Shown: positions 33,783-44,889 of the stretch, piece by piece
Position numbering within the stretch: position 1 is the first letter of the stretch
Layout of the letters: every line of letters begins with the position of its first letter
From: Isoetes taiwanensis
Lineage: Eukaryota; Streptophyta; Lycopodiopsida; Isoetales; Isoetaceae
Length of the DNA: 64,000 nucleotides
Direction: 5' to 3'
NCBI GenBank assembly: GCA_021234155.1
Contig: JAJEKV010000056.1
Location: 3,147,330-3,211,329 of the forward strand
Notes under the pieces: model-generated
Told to the model about the DNA's origin: nothing
The model's input: the letters and a program-made list of their open reading frames with translations, nothing else
Databases searched by the model: none
Position numbers and translations under genes: made by a program

Positions 33783-36700
33783 ATGTTGGGATTCCACAAG
33801 CAAGTATGTCGATTGAAAGATGACATGCAATGTCTCTACAGTATGTGGTTTGGAAAAATTCAGGGGGATACACACAAGGATAGATTAGAGGCCTTCTACA
33901 AGGGCCAAGCAAACGAATGTGGGTGAAATTCTCTTTATGAAACATGATACCTTTCTGATATAAATTTTGAATGATTGTCATTGCTTTTGAAATTGTGCAG
34001 ATGATAATTTTAGAGCAGGGTTCCTTCATGGCAGAAAGGAAATGCTGGCAGCCTGTGCAGCTCGATTGCACGATGCTACAGGCATGGTTTGGGTGGATCT
34101 GGGAGGTGGAACTGCAGAGAATGTTCGTATGATGTCAGAGTTCATGGACCTTTCGGCTTTTGACAAAATCTATGTGGTAGATATATGTTCTTCTCTTTGT
34201 GATGTGGCAGTAGCCAAAGTGAAACGAATGGGGTGGAGTAATGTTGAAGTAGTAGAGGAAGATGCTTGCAAATTCAATCCAGAGCGTGCTGCCACACTCG
34301 TCACTTTCTCCTATTCACTATCAAGTATGCAAATTCCAACTAAATTCAGTATTCATAAAAGGCTAGCTTCATGCTATGACATTAATAGCTGAACTATGTT
34401 GTGGGCAGTGATTCCTCCTTTTATCAAAGTCATAGATCAAGCATTATGCTATCTGGAAGAAGATGGCATCCTGGGAGTTGCTGATTTCTTCACTTCTGCA
34501 AAGTATGATAATCCCAATAGACAGCATTCATGGATGAAAAGATGGTTTTGGAGGTCTGTCTTTGATTGTGATGGGATTGATTTGGGTCCTGATAGAAGGC
34601 AATATCTGGAACACCGCCTTGAAGCAGGTAAGGAACAAACCATGTAGAAAAATATTGTATTTAGAGCCTGAGTGCATGACAACTGATAACTTTTGGGTCT
34701 TGCAGTTTTTGAATACAACGGCCATGGAAAGATTCCATACGTTCCTTTGTTGAAGCCCCCCTATTATATTTGGCTTGGCAAACGTCGAAACTTTTCTGGT
34801 GAGTTCTGAGACTAATTCACCATTGGTTATGACAATAGTTCTCACTCCATCATCCTATAGGGATGAATCCCCTACGCTTTCCTGTAAGAGCTGCTGATGA
34901 TCTAGAGGCCAAAAGACCCAGTACTTTCCCACCAACATTTCTCTACTCTTTATCATGGGAAGACCCTCGTGAAGATGAGAAGGTTCTAGACATAGGTTCA
35001 ACAGACACTGTGCTCACCCTTACTTCAGGAGGGTGCAATACTTTTGACCTCCTTCTACAGGTTTCTCTTTTTTTGTGTTACACTATATCCCTTGGTTTTT
35101 AGATCTATTTCTATATGAGCCCAATTCAGCTTTATTATTATTATTTTTCCAGGGTGCTGGGCTTGTTGTTGCAGTGGATATTAATCCTGCACAGAGCTAT
35201 CTTCTAGAGCTTAAGAGAGTAGCAGTCATGCGGTATGAAAAAACTATAAATATCATGTTGCAAATTGCTATAGTGATGCCTAGAAGTATCCTGACACCCA
35301 AACTAATGTTGCAGTTTGCCCTTTGAAGATGTATGGGAGATGTTTGGTGAAGGTGTCCATCGTAAATTTCATAAGTTGTTTGAAAGGGAGATTGCCCCTT
35401 TTCTTAGCCAAGGCGCTACAAATTTTTGGTTAGATCTTAATAATTCTTATATCACTTTTTGCTCTTTTCCTTATTTACTAGTTAAAGTTAGTAGGATTTT
35501 ATCTATTATGCAGGAGAAAGAAAGCTCATTATTTCAAAGATGGAATCTACTATCACGGTAAGCTTAAAGAGTAGTTGGTAGGAAAGCTATTTATTTACAA
35601 CAGCTTAAACCTTTACTAACAGGTGGAATGGGAAGACTGATAAGAGCGGTACGGGCGGTTGTAAACTTAACAGGAAAGGTACGAATATAAACTGTCTAAT
35701 TACCTTCAGTATGGAGCATGATCCATTAGTCTGCACTTGCCAGGAACAATGGCTGAATAGTTTCATTAATGCCCCAACGTTGGAGCGTCAAAAAGAGCTT
35801 TGGTACGTATTTAATAACGTCCTATTTCAAAACTTTAAAGTGCTTCTGACTTCAACCACAAATTCATCTATAGGTTTACTACTGTTGGCAAATGGCTAGA
35901 GCAAGCTGGGTTTTTTGTGAGGGCCTTATCATTTCTTATAACAAACCGTCTTACCATGTGGTTCTGTGCTGGGGTCTGCAGTGGACAAATTAGATTGATA
36001 CGCAAGGAAGATGATATGTATAGGTATGGACTTTCTATTCTAGGTATAAGGGACAAAGATATACGCATTGTATAATGCTTAGTCAGCAACCTTCTTGTAC
36101 TGCAGCTACATTACCCGATGTTTAAACTCAATAGCTGCCTTTTCTCATCTTCGTGACAGGTGAGACTCTACCTTCAACTTATACACATTCTTGTCTAGCT
36201 ATATTTACCTTAATATGTTATGTTTCAGCAACTATTTCTATCGATGTTGCCTAACTGGGAAATTCTCTCCAAATTGCTGCCCACGTTTCCTTGAAAAGGA
36301 TAATTTTTATGAGTTGAAGGTAGGACATGTAACGTGAAGAGGAACTAAATGAGTTTGATGGTTGAATAATTGCCTAGAACTATTGCAGACTAAACTCGCC
36401 AACGAGGAACGCCTCCTAATTCGTACAGGAACCTTTGTTGATGAATTGAGAAAACGGATGTACTCAAAGGTTGGTCTAGAGAAACATGGTTCTGCACTAT
36501 AATGCAATGTGGTTCCTTATGTTTTCTGAATGCAGGTCATCTTGATGGACCATGTAGATTGGCTAGGACAAGAAGACATAGACACCCTATGCCAAGCTTT
36601 GAGGGACCATGTCAAGGTTTTTCCCCGCCTAAAACTCAAGATTTAATTTGTCTCTGGATATAAGTAACCTGCTAGTCAACTCTACGTTGTACAGCCTGGA

Positions 36701-37053
36701 GGTCGTATAATATGGCGCAGTGCTTCAAGAGCCCCTGACTATGGCCACTGTATTGAGAAAGCAGGGTTTAAAGGTATTGCAATGTTGATATTATTCACGT
36801 TTCTCTTTTCCTTTTAATTGATACATAACTGTACTTTGCAGTCTTACAAGTTTCAAATAGTGCAAAGTACATGGATAGAGTAAACATGTATGCCAGCTTT
36901 CATGTGGGAATAAGGCTTGGCGGCACATACTCAATTCCAATTCATCCTTCATCTGAAGTCCATGAAATGCTAAAAAAAAGGGAGGATGCGCTGCAAGAAC
37001 CCAACTCTCCAGATTCAGTAATTCCTGCTCCAGTTTTTGTGGAACATGCTTAA
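33783..37053 (+). CDS. BTA1: Betaine lipid synthase BTA1, copy A
   Basis: Makes DGTS from diacylglycerol and S-adenosylmethionine. Seventeen exons give 690 aa in frame: 33783-33918, 34001-34324, 34409-34627, 34706-34798, 34861-35060, 35153-35232, 35315-35428, 35514-35557, 35623-35678, 35744-35802, 35874-36023, 36106-36159, 36229-36319, 36389-36469, 36536-36616, 36695-36773, 36842-37053. The N-terminal half is a BtaB-like N-methyltransferase (SAM loop VWVDLGGGTAENV near residue 80). The C-terminal half is BtaA-like 3-amino-3-carboxypropyl transferase (SLSWEDPREDEKV and LTSGGCNTFDLLL near 290-325; VDINPAQSYLLELK after). That order is the same as in the algal fusion enzyme. An acceptor at 33764 suggests a 5' UTR intron. 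The 65-nt intron 35679-35743 is absent from copy B. Expected at the endoplasmic reticulum. Confidence 0.95.
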
Positions 37054-37699
37054 AGAATGTTCCATACTGAAATTTTTGCATGAAGTATAGAAGTGAAGCA
37101 TACGTATTGTACTTACTGCAGCCTCTGGTTTCTATGGAAAGGAATTACAGGAAACGTTCCATTGCATTATTTGGTATTATAATTGGGGAAATGGGAAAGC
37201 AACCATGGCTATGTCCCCTTCATTGGTTGTAGATTTCTTTGTACTTGGATTCTTTGAGAATGATCCAATGGATCTCATGGAACAGTGTGCCTCTTTGGAA
37301 TTTTCATATACAATTCTAAATGGCATCAAAACTTCAATATGCAACGTACCTCCCTTTGGAATCGAAAATTACATTTGTACCATACTAAAGTAGATCGCAA
37401 GTGTGGATCAATGCATAATTGTCTTTCAATTTATTGAAGTGAATAAGAAAGTGGTCATTTGAAGGATCCATAAATGCTTGGTCTAATGGTGACACACTAG
37501 TCCTACAACAAATATAAGTTTGAGGCCGCCCAGAGTTGCATTCAATGTAAGGTGGTTAGGGAAAGTATCCAAGAAGCGTTATTGTGTGTACCTATGTGAT
37601 ATAAAGTACATTTTTCTTCTTCCTTTTCTTCTCCTTCTTCCTCATCAAGAGTTGGCTAACCATGCCTTTGTGAACGATGCCCTCGAGCTTACGCTCATA
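37054..37699. other. 3' flank of BTA1 copy A
   Basis: No gene or repeat recognised. Confidence 0.45.
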
Positions 37700-37785
37700 A
37701 TACCATAAACATCTGAGGTTCTAACCAATTACCACTATTATTTCGTTTTCCGTGGACGCTAAAAAATCTATTCTATTCTATTCAT
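37700..37785 (+). mobile_element. LINE 3' end with (TTCTA)n tail
   Basis: TTTCCGTGGACGCTAAAAAA followed by three TTCTA units; matches the 26.65-kb and 44.57-kb remnants. It lies between the two BTA1 copies. Confidence 0.6.
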
Positions 37786-38354
37786 TATTTCCTACATGGT
37801 GAGACTAAACCTTGTGCATTTTTACCCTAACAACACTTGAGTCAGAGGGCTCCACTGCAAACTCTTTGGAACAAATAATGAGTTTTTGAAAACAAGCTTT
37901 TGTCGTAAGTTGTTGCAGACAAAGCTCAGTTTAGTTTTCCAAGTTTTGTTTGCTAGTGTGGACTACTTTGGTGTTATTCAAGTTCACCCCTAACTGTTTA
38001 TTATTGTTTTGTGTGCTAGTACGAACTGCTTTGGCATTACCCGACTTCACCCTTAACTATTTATTATTTAATACATGTAGTTCAGTTGTTATGAAACCTA
38101 GGTATCTAACCCATTGTAGTATGAAGCTACCAAGGTAACCATACATTGTTGAGCCTATGCCAGCATTAGACATTTATTAACACACATGTTAACATGTGGT
38201 TTTTGCGGAAGGGCAAAATGTACAATGATTACTAAACATTTCTCGCTTGATTACTAAACATTTCTCGCTTGAGTTGCCAGATGACATGAGGGCTTCTTAT
38301 GGGTGACATTCAATAGATAAACAAATAAGTTAAAAATTAGAAGGCAAATTCATA
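37786..38354. other. Intergenic, nothing recognised
   Basis: No supported feature. A 21-bp phrase ending CATTTCTCGCTTGA is duplicated near 38230-38275. Confidence 0.4.
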
Positions 38355-38482
38355 GATGGAGCTTACATTATATAGAATGGCATGGGGGAAGCCATCTACA
38401 TGCCGCAATCGGATTTTACAGGTTATGGAGGCAGCGAGAATGGCTGACCCCATGCCATTCTACTACATCAAGGCAAGCACCA
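38355..38482 (+). other. MIR-like foldback (candidate microRNA precursor)
   Basis: TAGAATGGCATGGGG on the left pairs exactly with CCCCATGCCATTCTA on the right. Pairing continues inward through AGCCAT and a GCCxC block with small bulges, and outward through GCTT-type segments. This gives an imperfect stem of 35-50 bp around a loop of 20-30 bases. Length and small symmetric bulges fit plant MIR precursors, but the sequence is not a microRNA I recognise. Confidence 0.4.
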
Positions 38483-38840
38483 CCGGATTCTACAGGTTTT
38501 GTGCAGCCACTTTCCATTCGATAAGAATGATCCAAGAATTGGGCAGTAATGCAGACCCACTTACCTTGATGTTTGTACAGCGCAAACTTCATCATCAACA
38601 CGAGACATAAGAGTTACACTAGGGTTTGTTGTATCATCAAGGACTACAATTGAGGAAATTAGAAAACTACAATTGGGTTTCTTTTGATATCGTTAAAAAT
38701 TTGTAACTGCTGGTTAACATGGCATAAGGTCTCCGATGGTCGGAAATGTTTTGCGGTGGCCGAGAACTTTTTTCCTGGCAGAAATTAGATAGCATGGACA
38801 CAGTGCTTATTTGGAGGTATTCGAGAGTATAATTGGTCCA

Positions 38841-38881
38841 GCATATGCCTAGGATTTGGGATATACGCATATCGCATATCC
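38841..38881. promoter_or_regulatory. Triple P1BS cluster upstream of BTA1 copy B
   Basis: GCATATGC (38841-38848), GGATATAC (38859-38866) and GCATATCC (38874-38881) each fit GNATATNC. They lie 35-75 bp before a TATA-like box and about 0.4 kb before the start codon. Confidence 0.65.
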
Positions 38882-38915
38882 TTGAGAGCCTACTGTTTTT
38901 GCGCCATATTTTGGG

Positions 38916-38925
38916 TATTTAAATA
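38916..38925 (+). promoter_or_regulatory. TATA-like box of BTA1 copy B
   Basis: TATTTAAATA, just downstream of the P1BS cluster and correctly placed for transcription starting near 38950. A 5' UTR intron ending at the acceptor TTTTTTCAG (39256) is likely. Confidence 0.5.
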
Positions 38926-39264
38926 AACGCGGACACCTTTGCTACACACGAGTACCCGGTTCTGTCCTAGTTGGCCACTCCTCTGTTTTCTTTTCCATAC
39001 TTGATTCCGGCGGAGATCTTGTATATTGTGCTCTCTTCCCAATTGCCTCCTTGCTTTAAATTTCCGCTCCTTTGCATTGCCTTTCTGCACCTAAGGTATT
39101 CTATCAGCCTGTTCACCAATTCAATTCAATCCGTTACTCAGTTTTTCTAGTTTGTTCTTTCAGTTTCAATACATTATCCAGTTTGTTTTTTCGGTTTCAA
39201 TCAGTTTTTTCGGTTTCTTCTTTGCATTCAGTACATTATTGACTTGCTTTTTTCAGATTTCACA

Positions 39265-42200
39265 ATGCTGGCTTTTCACAAGCAAATCTGGAGGTTGAAA
39301 GATGACTTGCAATGCCTTTATAGTATGTGGTTTGGGAAAATCAGTGGAGATTCTCACAAGGAGAGGTTAGAGGCGTTCTACAAAAACCAGGCAAATGAAT
39401 GTGAGTGATAATAGGCCTACTATAATTCAAAACATAATTGCCTCCCAAAAAAAACTTATTACTCATGTTATTCTAACTAATCAATGTTATATGACCTTGT
39501 TTGATGAGTATTTCTCTTCTTTGCAGATGATAATTTTAGAGCTGACTTCCTCCATGGGAGAAGGGAAATGCTAGCAGCTTGTGCTGCTCGACTGCGTGAT
39601 TCTACAAATATGGTTTGGGTGGATCTAGGAGGCGGCACCGCAGAGAATGTTAGAATGATGTCTGAGTTCATGGACCTTTCAACATTTAGCAAAATCTACG
39701 TCGTCGATATATGTTCTGCTCTTTGTGAAGTAGCATCTGCCAAAGTTAAACGTATGGGTTGGAGTAATGTGGAAGTAGTAGAAGAAGATGCGTGCAAGTT
39801 CCAACCAAGGGGTGGTGCCACACTCATCACATTTTCTTATTCACTATCAAGTATGTATTATCCAGCGTATACTTTTATTTATGGGCCCTATATTATTTTA
39901 ATCATTAATAGTCAAATTACCTAGTCAAATGTATACTTTTCTAGGCTCTACATTGTTTGAATCATTTAACTGCAGTGATTCCTCCCTTTCTCAAGGTCAT
40001 CGACCAAGCATTAACTTACCTTGATGAAGATGGGTTGTTGGGTGTTGCTGATTTTTTCACATCTGCGAAATATGACAAACCTAATAGACAACATTCATGG
40101 ATGAAAAGATGGTTTTGGAGGTCTATCTTTGATTCAGATGGTATTGATTTGGGGCCAGATAGAAGACAGTATCTAGAACATCATCTTGAACCAGGTACGA
40201 ACTAATGAGGTCTTACAATGACTCCCATTCTCTCTTTTTTTTTAAACACTACTGATGATCTTTATATGCAGTGTTTGAGTACAACGGCCATGGGAAGATA
40301 CCATATGTCCCCTTGTTGAAGCCCCCCTATTACATTTGGTTGGGAAAACATAGAACTCTTAGTGGTAAGATACCACAAATTGAGCATTCACTATCTACTA
40401 TAATAAACATTTCTACCAACATGATTTTATAGGTCTCAACCCCCAGCGCTTTCCTGTTAGAGCTGCTGATGACTTAGAGGCAAAAAGGCCTAGTACCTTT
40501 CCACCAACATTCCTTTATTCTTTGTCATGGGAAGATCCTCGTGAAGATGAGAAAGTTCTAAAGATAAATCCAGAAGATACGGTACTCACTCTTACTTCTG
40601 GAGGTTGCAACACTTTTGATCTTCTTCTACAGGTCCCACCCTACTTCAATCTACCTTTTGATATGATTATGGGGATCTATATGCAATATGACATTGTATT
40701 ATTGTATATGGTGTAAATGATCTCATTTATTACGTTATTGTTTATATATTTTAGGGAGCAGCACTTGTTATAGCGGTGGATATCAACCCCGCACAAAGTT
40801 ACCTTTTAGAGCTTAAGAGAGCGGCAATCATTCGGTACGGTATAATGCTGTATATAATTATCTACTATAAATCAAATACTATATATTTATTTGTTCATTT
40901 ATTCATTTCTTGTTATTATAAATTATTATTTAACATGCTTAATCTTAAAAAAAAAACAATTATGCAGTTTACCATTTGAAGATGTGTGGAAGATGTTTGG
41001 CGAAGGTGTGCACCCTAAATTTGGGAAGTTGCTTGAACTTGAGCTCGCCCCTTTCCTTAGTCAAGGCGCAGTAAATTTTTGGTTAGACTAAACGTGCAAT
41101 TATCATATGGATAGATGATTAGTAATGAATATTGACATAATGCAATTTGAACGTAGGAAACGGAAAGCTCATTATTTTAAAGACGGCCTCTATTATCACG
41201 GTAGGTTTACATGCTTTTGCCATAGCTAATTGCAATTATGATCTACTGGTTTAACCTATTTTAAACAGGAGGCATGGGAAGATTGATAAGAGCAGTAAAA
41301 GCAGTTGTAAAACTAACAAGAAAAGAGAAGTGGTTAGAGAGTTTTGTAAATGCTCCAACATTGGAACAACAAAAAGAGCTTTGGTATATATGAACATTTA
41401 TTCAATTTTATTTACTCGTATTTATGTCCTTTCTAGCTTTTCATATTATCTTGTGGACCACATACAGGTTTAGCAGTGTGGGCAAATGGCTAGAGCAAGC
41501 AGGCTTTATTGTAAAAATGTTATCTTTCCTTGTCACCAACCAGTTAACCATGTGGTTGTGTGCTGGGGTTTGCAGTGGTCAAATGAGACTAATCCGTAAG
41601 GAAGATGATATGTACAGGTGGGCCCTTGTAAACAATTAAGTATAGGTCATTCTTATGTATCACCTCTAACATTCCTAAAAATTGGTTTTAACATGTGCAT
41701 TTGACAAATTTGCAGCTACATTGTTAGGTGCTTGAACTCAACCGCTACCTTTTCCCATCTTTCTAGGAGGTTAGTGTTGTAAACTATGCCTATAGAGCTT
41801 TCTAGTTTCACCATACTAATACACATAATTTCAGCAATTATTTCTATCGATGTTGCTTGACTGGTAAGTTTGCTCCACATTGTTGTCCTCGATACCTTGA
41901 AGAGAGAAACTTTAATGAGCTAAAGGTATGTCTGACCGCTTGGTGGTAGAATGGAATAAATTGTTGCATGATAATATTGGCATCTTTGAAGGGTAAGCTC
42001 GCCAAGGAGGAATGCCTTTTAATTCGTACTGGCACTTTCGTCGAAGAATTAAGGAAAAGAATGTATTCAAAGGTTGGCTTAATGGACAAGTTTTGATATA
42101 TCTCCGGGTCTTACGCTAAGCTTAGTATTGTTGATGCAGGTCATTTTGATGGACCATGTAGATTGGTTAGGACAAGAAGACATTGATACCTTGTGTGAAG

Positions 42201-42564
42201 CATTGAGGGACCACGTGAAGGTTAATATAAAGTTTTTGCTCCTTGTTTTTTTGTTTTTTGTTTATTTGTTATTCGTTTTTCATTTTTCGTTTTTCGTTTT
42301 TCGTTTTTCGTTTTACGTTTTTCGTTTTTCGTTTTTCGTTTTTCGTTTTTCGTTTTTCGTTTTTTTTTTTCGTTTTTCGTTTTTCGTTTTTCGTTTTTCG
42401 TTTTTCGTTTTTCGTTTTTCGTTTTTTCATTTTTTCGTTTTTTCTTTTTTCGTTTTTTTTTTCGTCTTCCGTCTTCCGTCTTCCGTCTTCCGTCTTCCGT
42501 CTTCCGGTCTTTCGTCTTTCGTCTTTCGTCTTTCGTCTTTCGTCTTTCGTCTTTCGTCTTTCGT

Positions 42565-42635
<71 letters not shown>

Positions 42636-43083
42636 TGTTTTTGTTTTTGTTTTTGTTTTTGTTTTTGTTTTTGTTTTTCTTGTTGTTTCCCTTAGAGATA
42701 TGATACTTTTGGCTTTTTACAGCCGGGTGGTCGTATAATATGGCGAAGTGCTTCAAGAGCTCCAGATTATACTCGAACCATTGAAAAGGCAGGGTTTAGA
42801 GGTATCTTCCACATTATTAGATTGATACGTTATTTCACAAGGTTCATTATATTCTTTTCATGCTTCTTATGCAGTGGCACAAATTTCAAATAGCACAAAT
42901 TACATGGATCGTGTAAATATGTATGCAAGCTTTCATGTCGGAATTAGAATGGGCGGTGCAGATTCATTTTCTATGCGTCATTCATCCAAAATGCACAATT
43001 TGCTCAAGAAAAGAGAGAATGCATTGGAAGAACCTATCTCTCCCGATTCGGTGATTCCTTCTCCAATCTTTATGGAAGACTAA
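39265..43083 (+). CDS. BTA1: Betaine lipid synthase BTA1, copy B
   Basis: Tandem paralogue of copy A, same strand, 2.2 kb downstream. Sixteen exons give 689 aa in frame: 39265-39400, 39527-39850, 39976-40194, 40272-40364, 40433-40632, 40755-40834, 40968-41081, 41157-41200, 41269-41383, 41468-41617, 41716-41769, 41835-41925, 41992-42072, 42140-42220, 42723-42801, 42875-43083. Exon lengths equal those of copy A except that 41269-41383 equals two copy-A exons joined, and the last exon is one codon shorter. The SAM loop VWVDLGGGTAENV and the BtaA-like SLSWEDPREDEKV, LTSGGCNTFDLLL and VDINPAQSYLLELK are all kept. The copies share most residues; changes concentrate at the last 35 residues and in loops (for example KINPED versus DIGSTD). 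Both look functional. The second-last but one intron contains a long A-free microsatellite. Confidence 0.95.
42260..42685 (+). repeat. Segmented A-free microsatellite in a BTA1 copy B intron
   Basis: About 425 bp with almost no A on the plus strand. Successive blocks are TTTTTCG 7-mers, CGTCTTC 7-mers (42465-42505), CGTCTTT 7-mers (42508-42563), GTTTTC 6-mers (42564-42630), then GTTTTT 6-mers (42631-42675). Long apparent ORFs across it have no meaning. Confidence 0.95.
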
Positions 43084-43376
43084 AGGCTCCTAGTATTTAT
43101 AATATTTTGACGATTGCCTTCACTCAGTTAGATTATTTGTTGTGTATATTTTCTGCAAGATGGGGAATTGGGCTCCATTGCAAACTAGTGACGTCTTTCT
43201 AGTGATTTTTGAGTTTGAGTAAGAGGTAGTTTTGATGTGCAACATTGTCATAGAGGAGTTGGTGAAATAGTTTGTAAGTATGCATTGCAAGATATATGAA
43301 GGAAGAATTACGTAATGGTTTTTGTGGCAATAAAACTCTAAGCAAGAAAAGCTAACAAAATACTTCTTTGATATTA
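43084..43376. other. 3' flank of BTA1 copy B
   Basis: No feature recognised. Confidence 0.4.
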
Positions 43377-43510
43377 AGAATTGAATTGAATTTATTTTTA
43401 TCATCCTTGGACACCAAAAGATCGAAGTGGAAAGAGCACAAGAAGCCATTACTGTACAGGATTAAAAAACTATCGTCCCAGAGGGTCTTGGAGGGAAAAA
43501 CCTTGATAGT
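43377..43510 (-). mobile_element. LINE 3' end with (AATTC)n tail
   Basis: On the minus strand: GGTTTTTCCCTCCAAGACCC, GGGACGATAGTTTTTTAATC, a 40-bp spacer, GATCTTTTGGTGTCCAAGG, ATGATAAAAA and three AATTC units. Order and spacing match the 44.49-kb copy. Confidence 0.6.
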
Positions 43511-44007
43511 GAGCAGGCGATCTCAACCAATAAGTTGCTTCTATAACAAAGAATTGATGTTAAAAATATGCAAATAACAATAGCTTTGTTTTTCCATCTC
43601 AGTATCAAGAAAGCATAAACAACTGATATTTAAGTACTAGTAGTTTTTTGCAAACCATGAATTCTAGCTAGCATGAGATTTTAAAACAACAAAATCATGT
43701 CATATAGCATCCCTGTAAATCCATAGGTTATGCCCCAAAGCTTAATCTTGATCTAAGAAACGAGTGCCTGCAAACCTGAGAAGTCTAGCTGGAATGTTTA
43801 GGTCTTGCTTCAAAAATTCCCTTGCATCATGATATCTGCAAAAGGGCAAGAAATGCTATAAAAAGGGACGCAAAACTAAATGCAAAAAAATGGTATGAGC
43901 TTTTGGTCCTCCATGAAAGGCCTTATTCCTGAATAAAGTATCAATTGGACATGTGAAATTTCAGAAACAAAGATGCCGAGGTAAGTTGTTCTTCCTCCGA
44001 ACTTATT
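43511..44007. other. Intergenic, nothing recognised
   Basis: No supported feature. Confidence 0.4.
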
Positions 44008-44337
44008 TTGTTAACCAAACCTACAACATTTATAAGGTTCAAACATATCTTTTCCTCATTTTTTTGCTCAATTTCTCAAAAGATGCGAGCTGGGCCAATT
44101 ATAAAAACTCAGGCAACATCCCTCTTCTCAATTCTAGAAAAAGATATGGGAACAGTGCACAAGGAGATCTTCAAATATGAAAGAATTTATGGATTGTTCC
44201 TTGTGTTGCTTATTGCTATGACCATTCATCATCACTCTCATGAAATTCTGTTACAAGCAATGTGTGATGCATCTAACATTTTCTGGGATGTACTTGGGGT
44301 GGACCAAACGATGCTCACCACTTTTACAACTTCTTAG
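44008..44337 (+). pseudogene. Harbinger-transposase-like fragment
   Basis: The frame contains ILLQAMCDASNIFWDVLGVD, matching the conserved DDE-domain segment (LQ.VCD....F.DV..G) of PIF/Harbinger transposases. The segment after it is lost. Upstream residues of the same ORF are not recognisable as transposase. Confidence 0.45.
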
Positions 44338-44486
44338 AGCACCATCTGTGCATGACTTGGCATTATGCATTCTTGAGATACTAGATGTGTGTCTTAAATT
44401 GCTGAAGCAACCATAGTCACCTTGATCTTCTTTGCACAAACTGATTTACTATTAATTGTCTAGCATCATCATTACTGCAAAGGCTT

Positions 44487-44610
44487 TTCTCTTGAAAAAC
44501 TTCTAAGGCAAGAGTTTTTTAATCCTAGAAGTAAATGGTTGCACTAGTCCATTATATGGGTCCTATGGCCTTTTGATCTTCATGGACGTTGAAAAATCTA
44601 TTTTACTCTC
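44487..44610 (+). mobile_element. LINE 3' end
   Basis: GGCTTTTCTCTTGAAAAAC, AGAGTTTTTTAATCCTAG, GTCCTATGGCCTTTTGATC, TTCATGGACGTTGAAAAATC, then a degenerate TATTTTACTCT tail. Confidence 0.55.
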
Positions 44611-44889
44611 TTCCTTTGTATATTAAGCCTTAAATAAGATAATTTCATGCTTCACTAATTAGAAGAGTTCATGGCATTAGAATAAAATCGTATCTTCTTG
44701 AAGATTGTAACTATTCTGCATCTTTCTTCATGTTAATTATCCGGAGAAGGAGGTATACTGATAATATTATTTTGTCAAGAAAATTGCTACAAATATGAGT
44801 AATAACTGAAATTCCTTCGTTCTCTTGAAAGAAAGATGGAAAACTTTGGGGCACATGCCAATCTAGGCAGATTGCCACAGGCAGATTGC

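Noticed and set aside
34449-34845. Antisense ORFs of 89 and 105 codons over BTA1 copy A
   Set aside because: They are shadows of coding exons on the other strand.
42128-42756. Long ORFs on both strands rich in F/R/S or N/K/E
   Set aside because: They are translations of the intronic microsatellite of BTA1 copy B.
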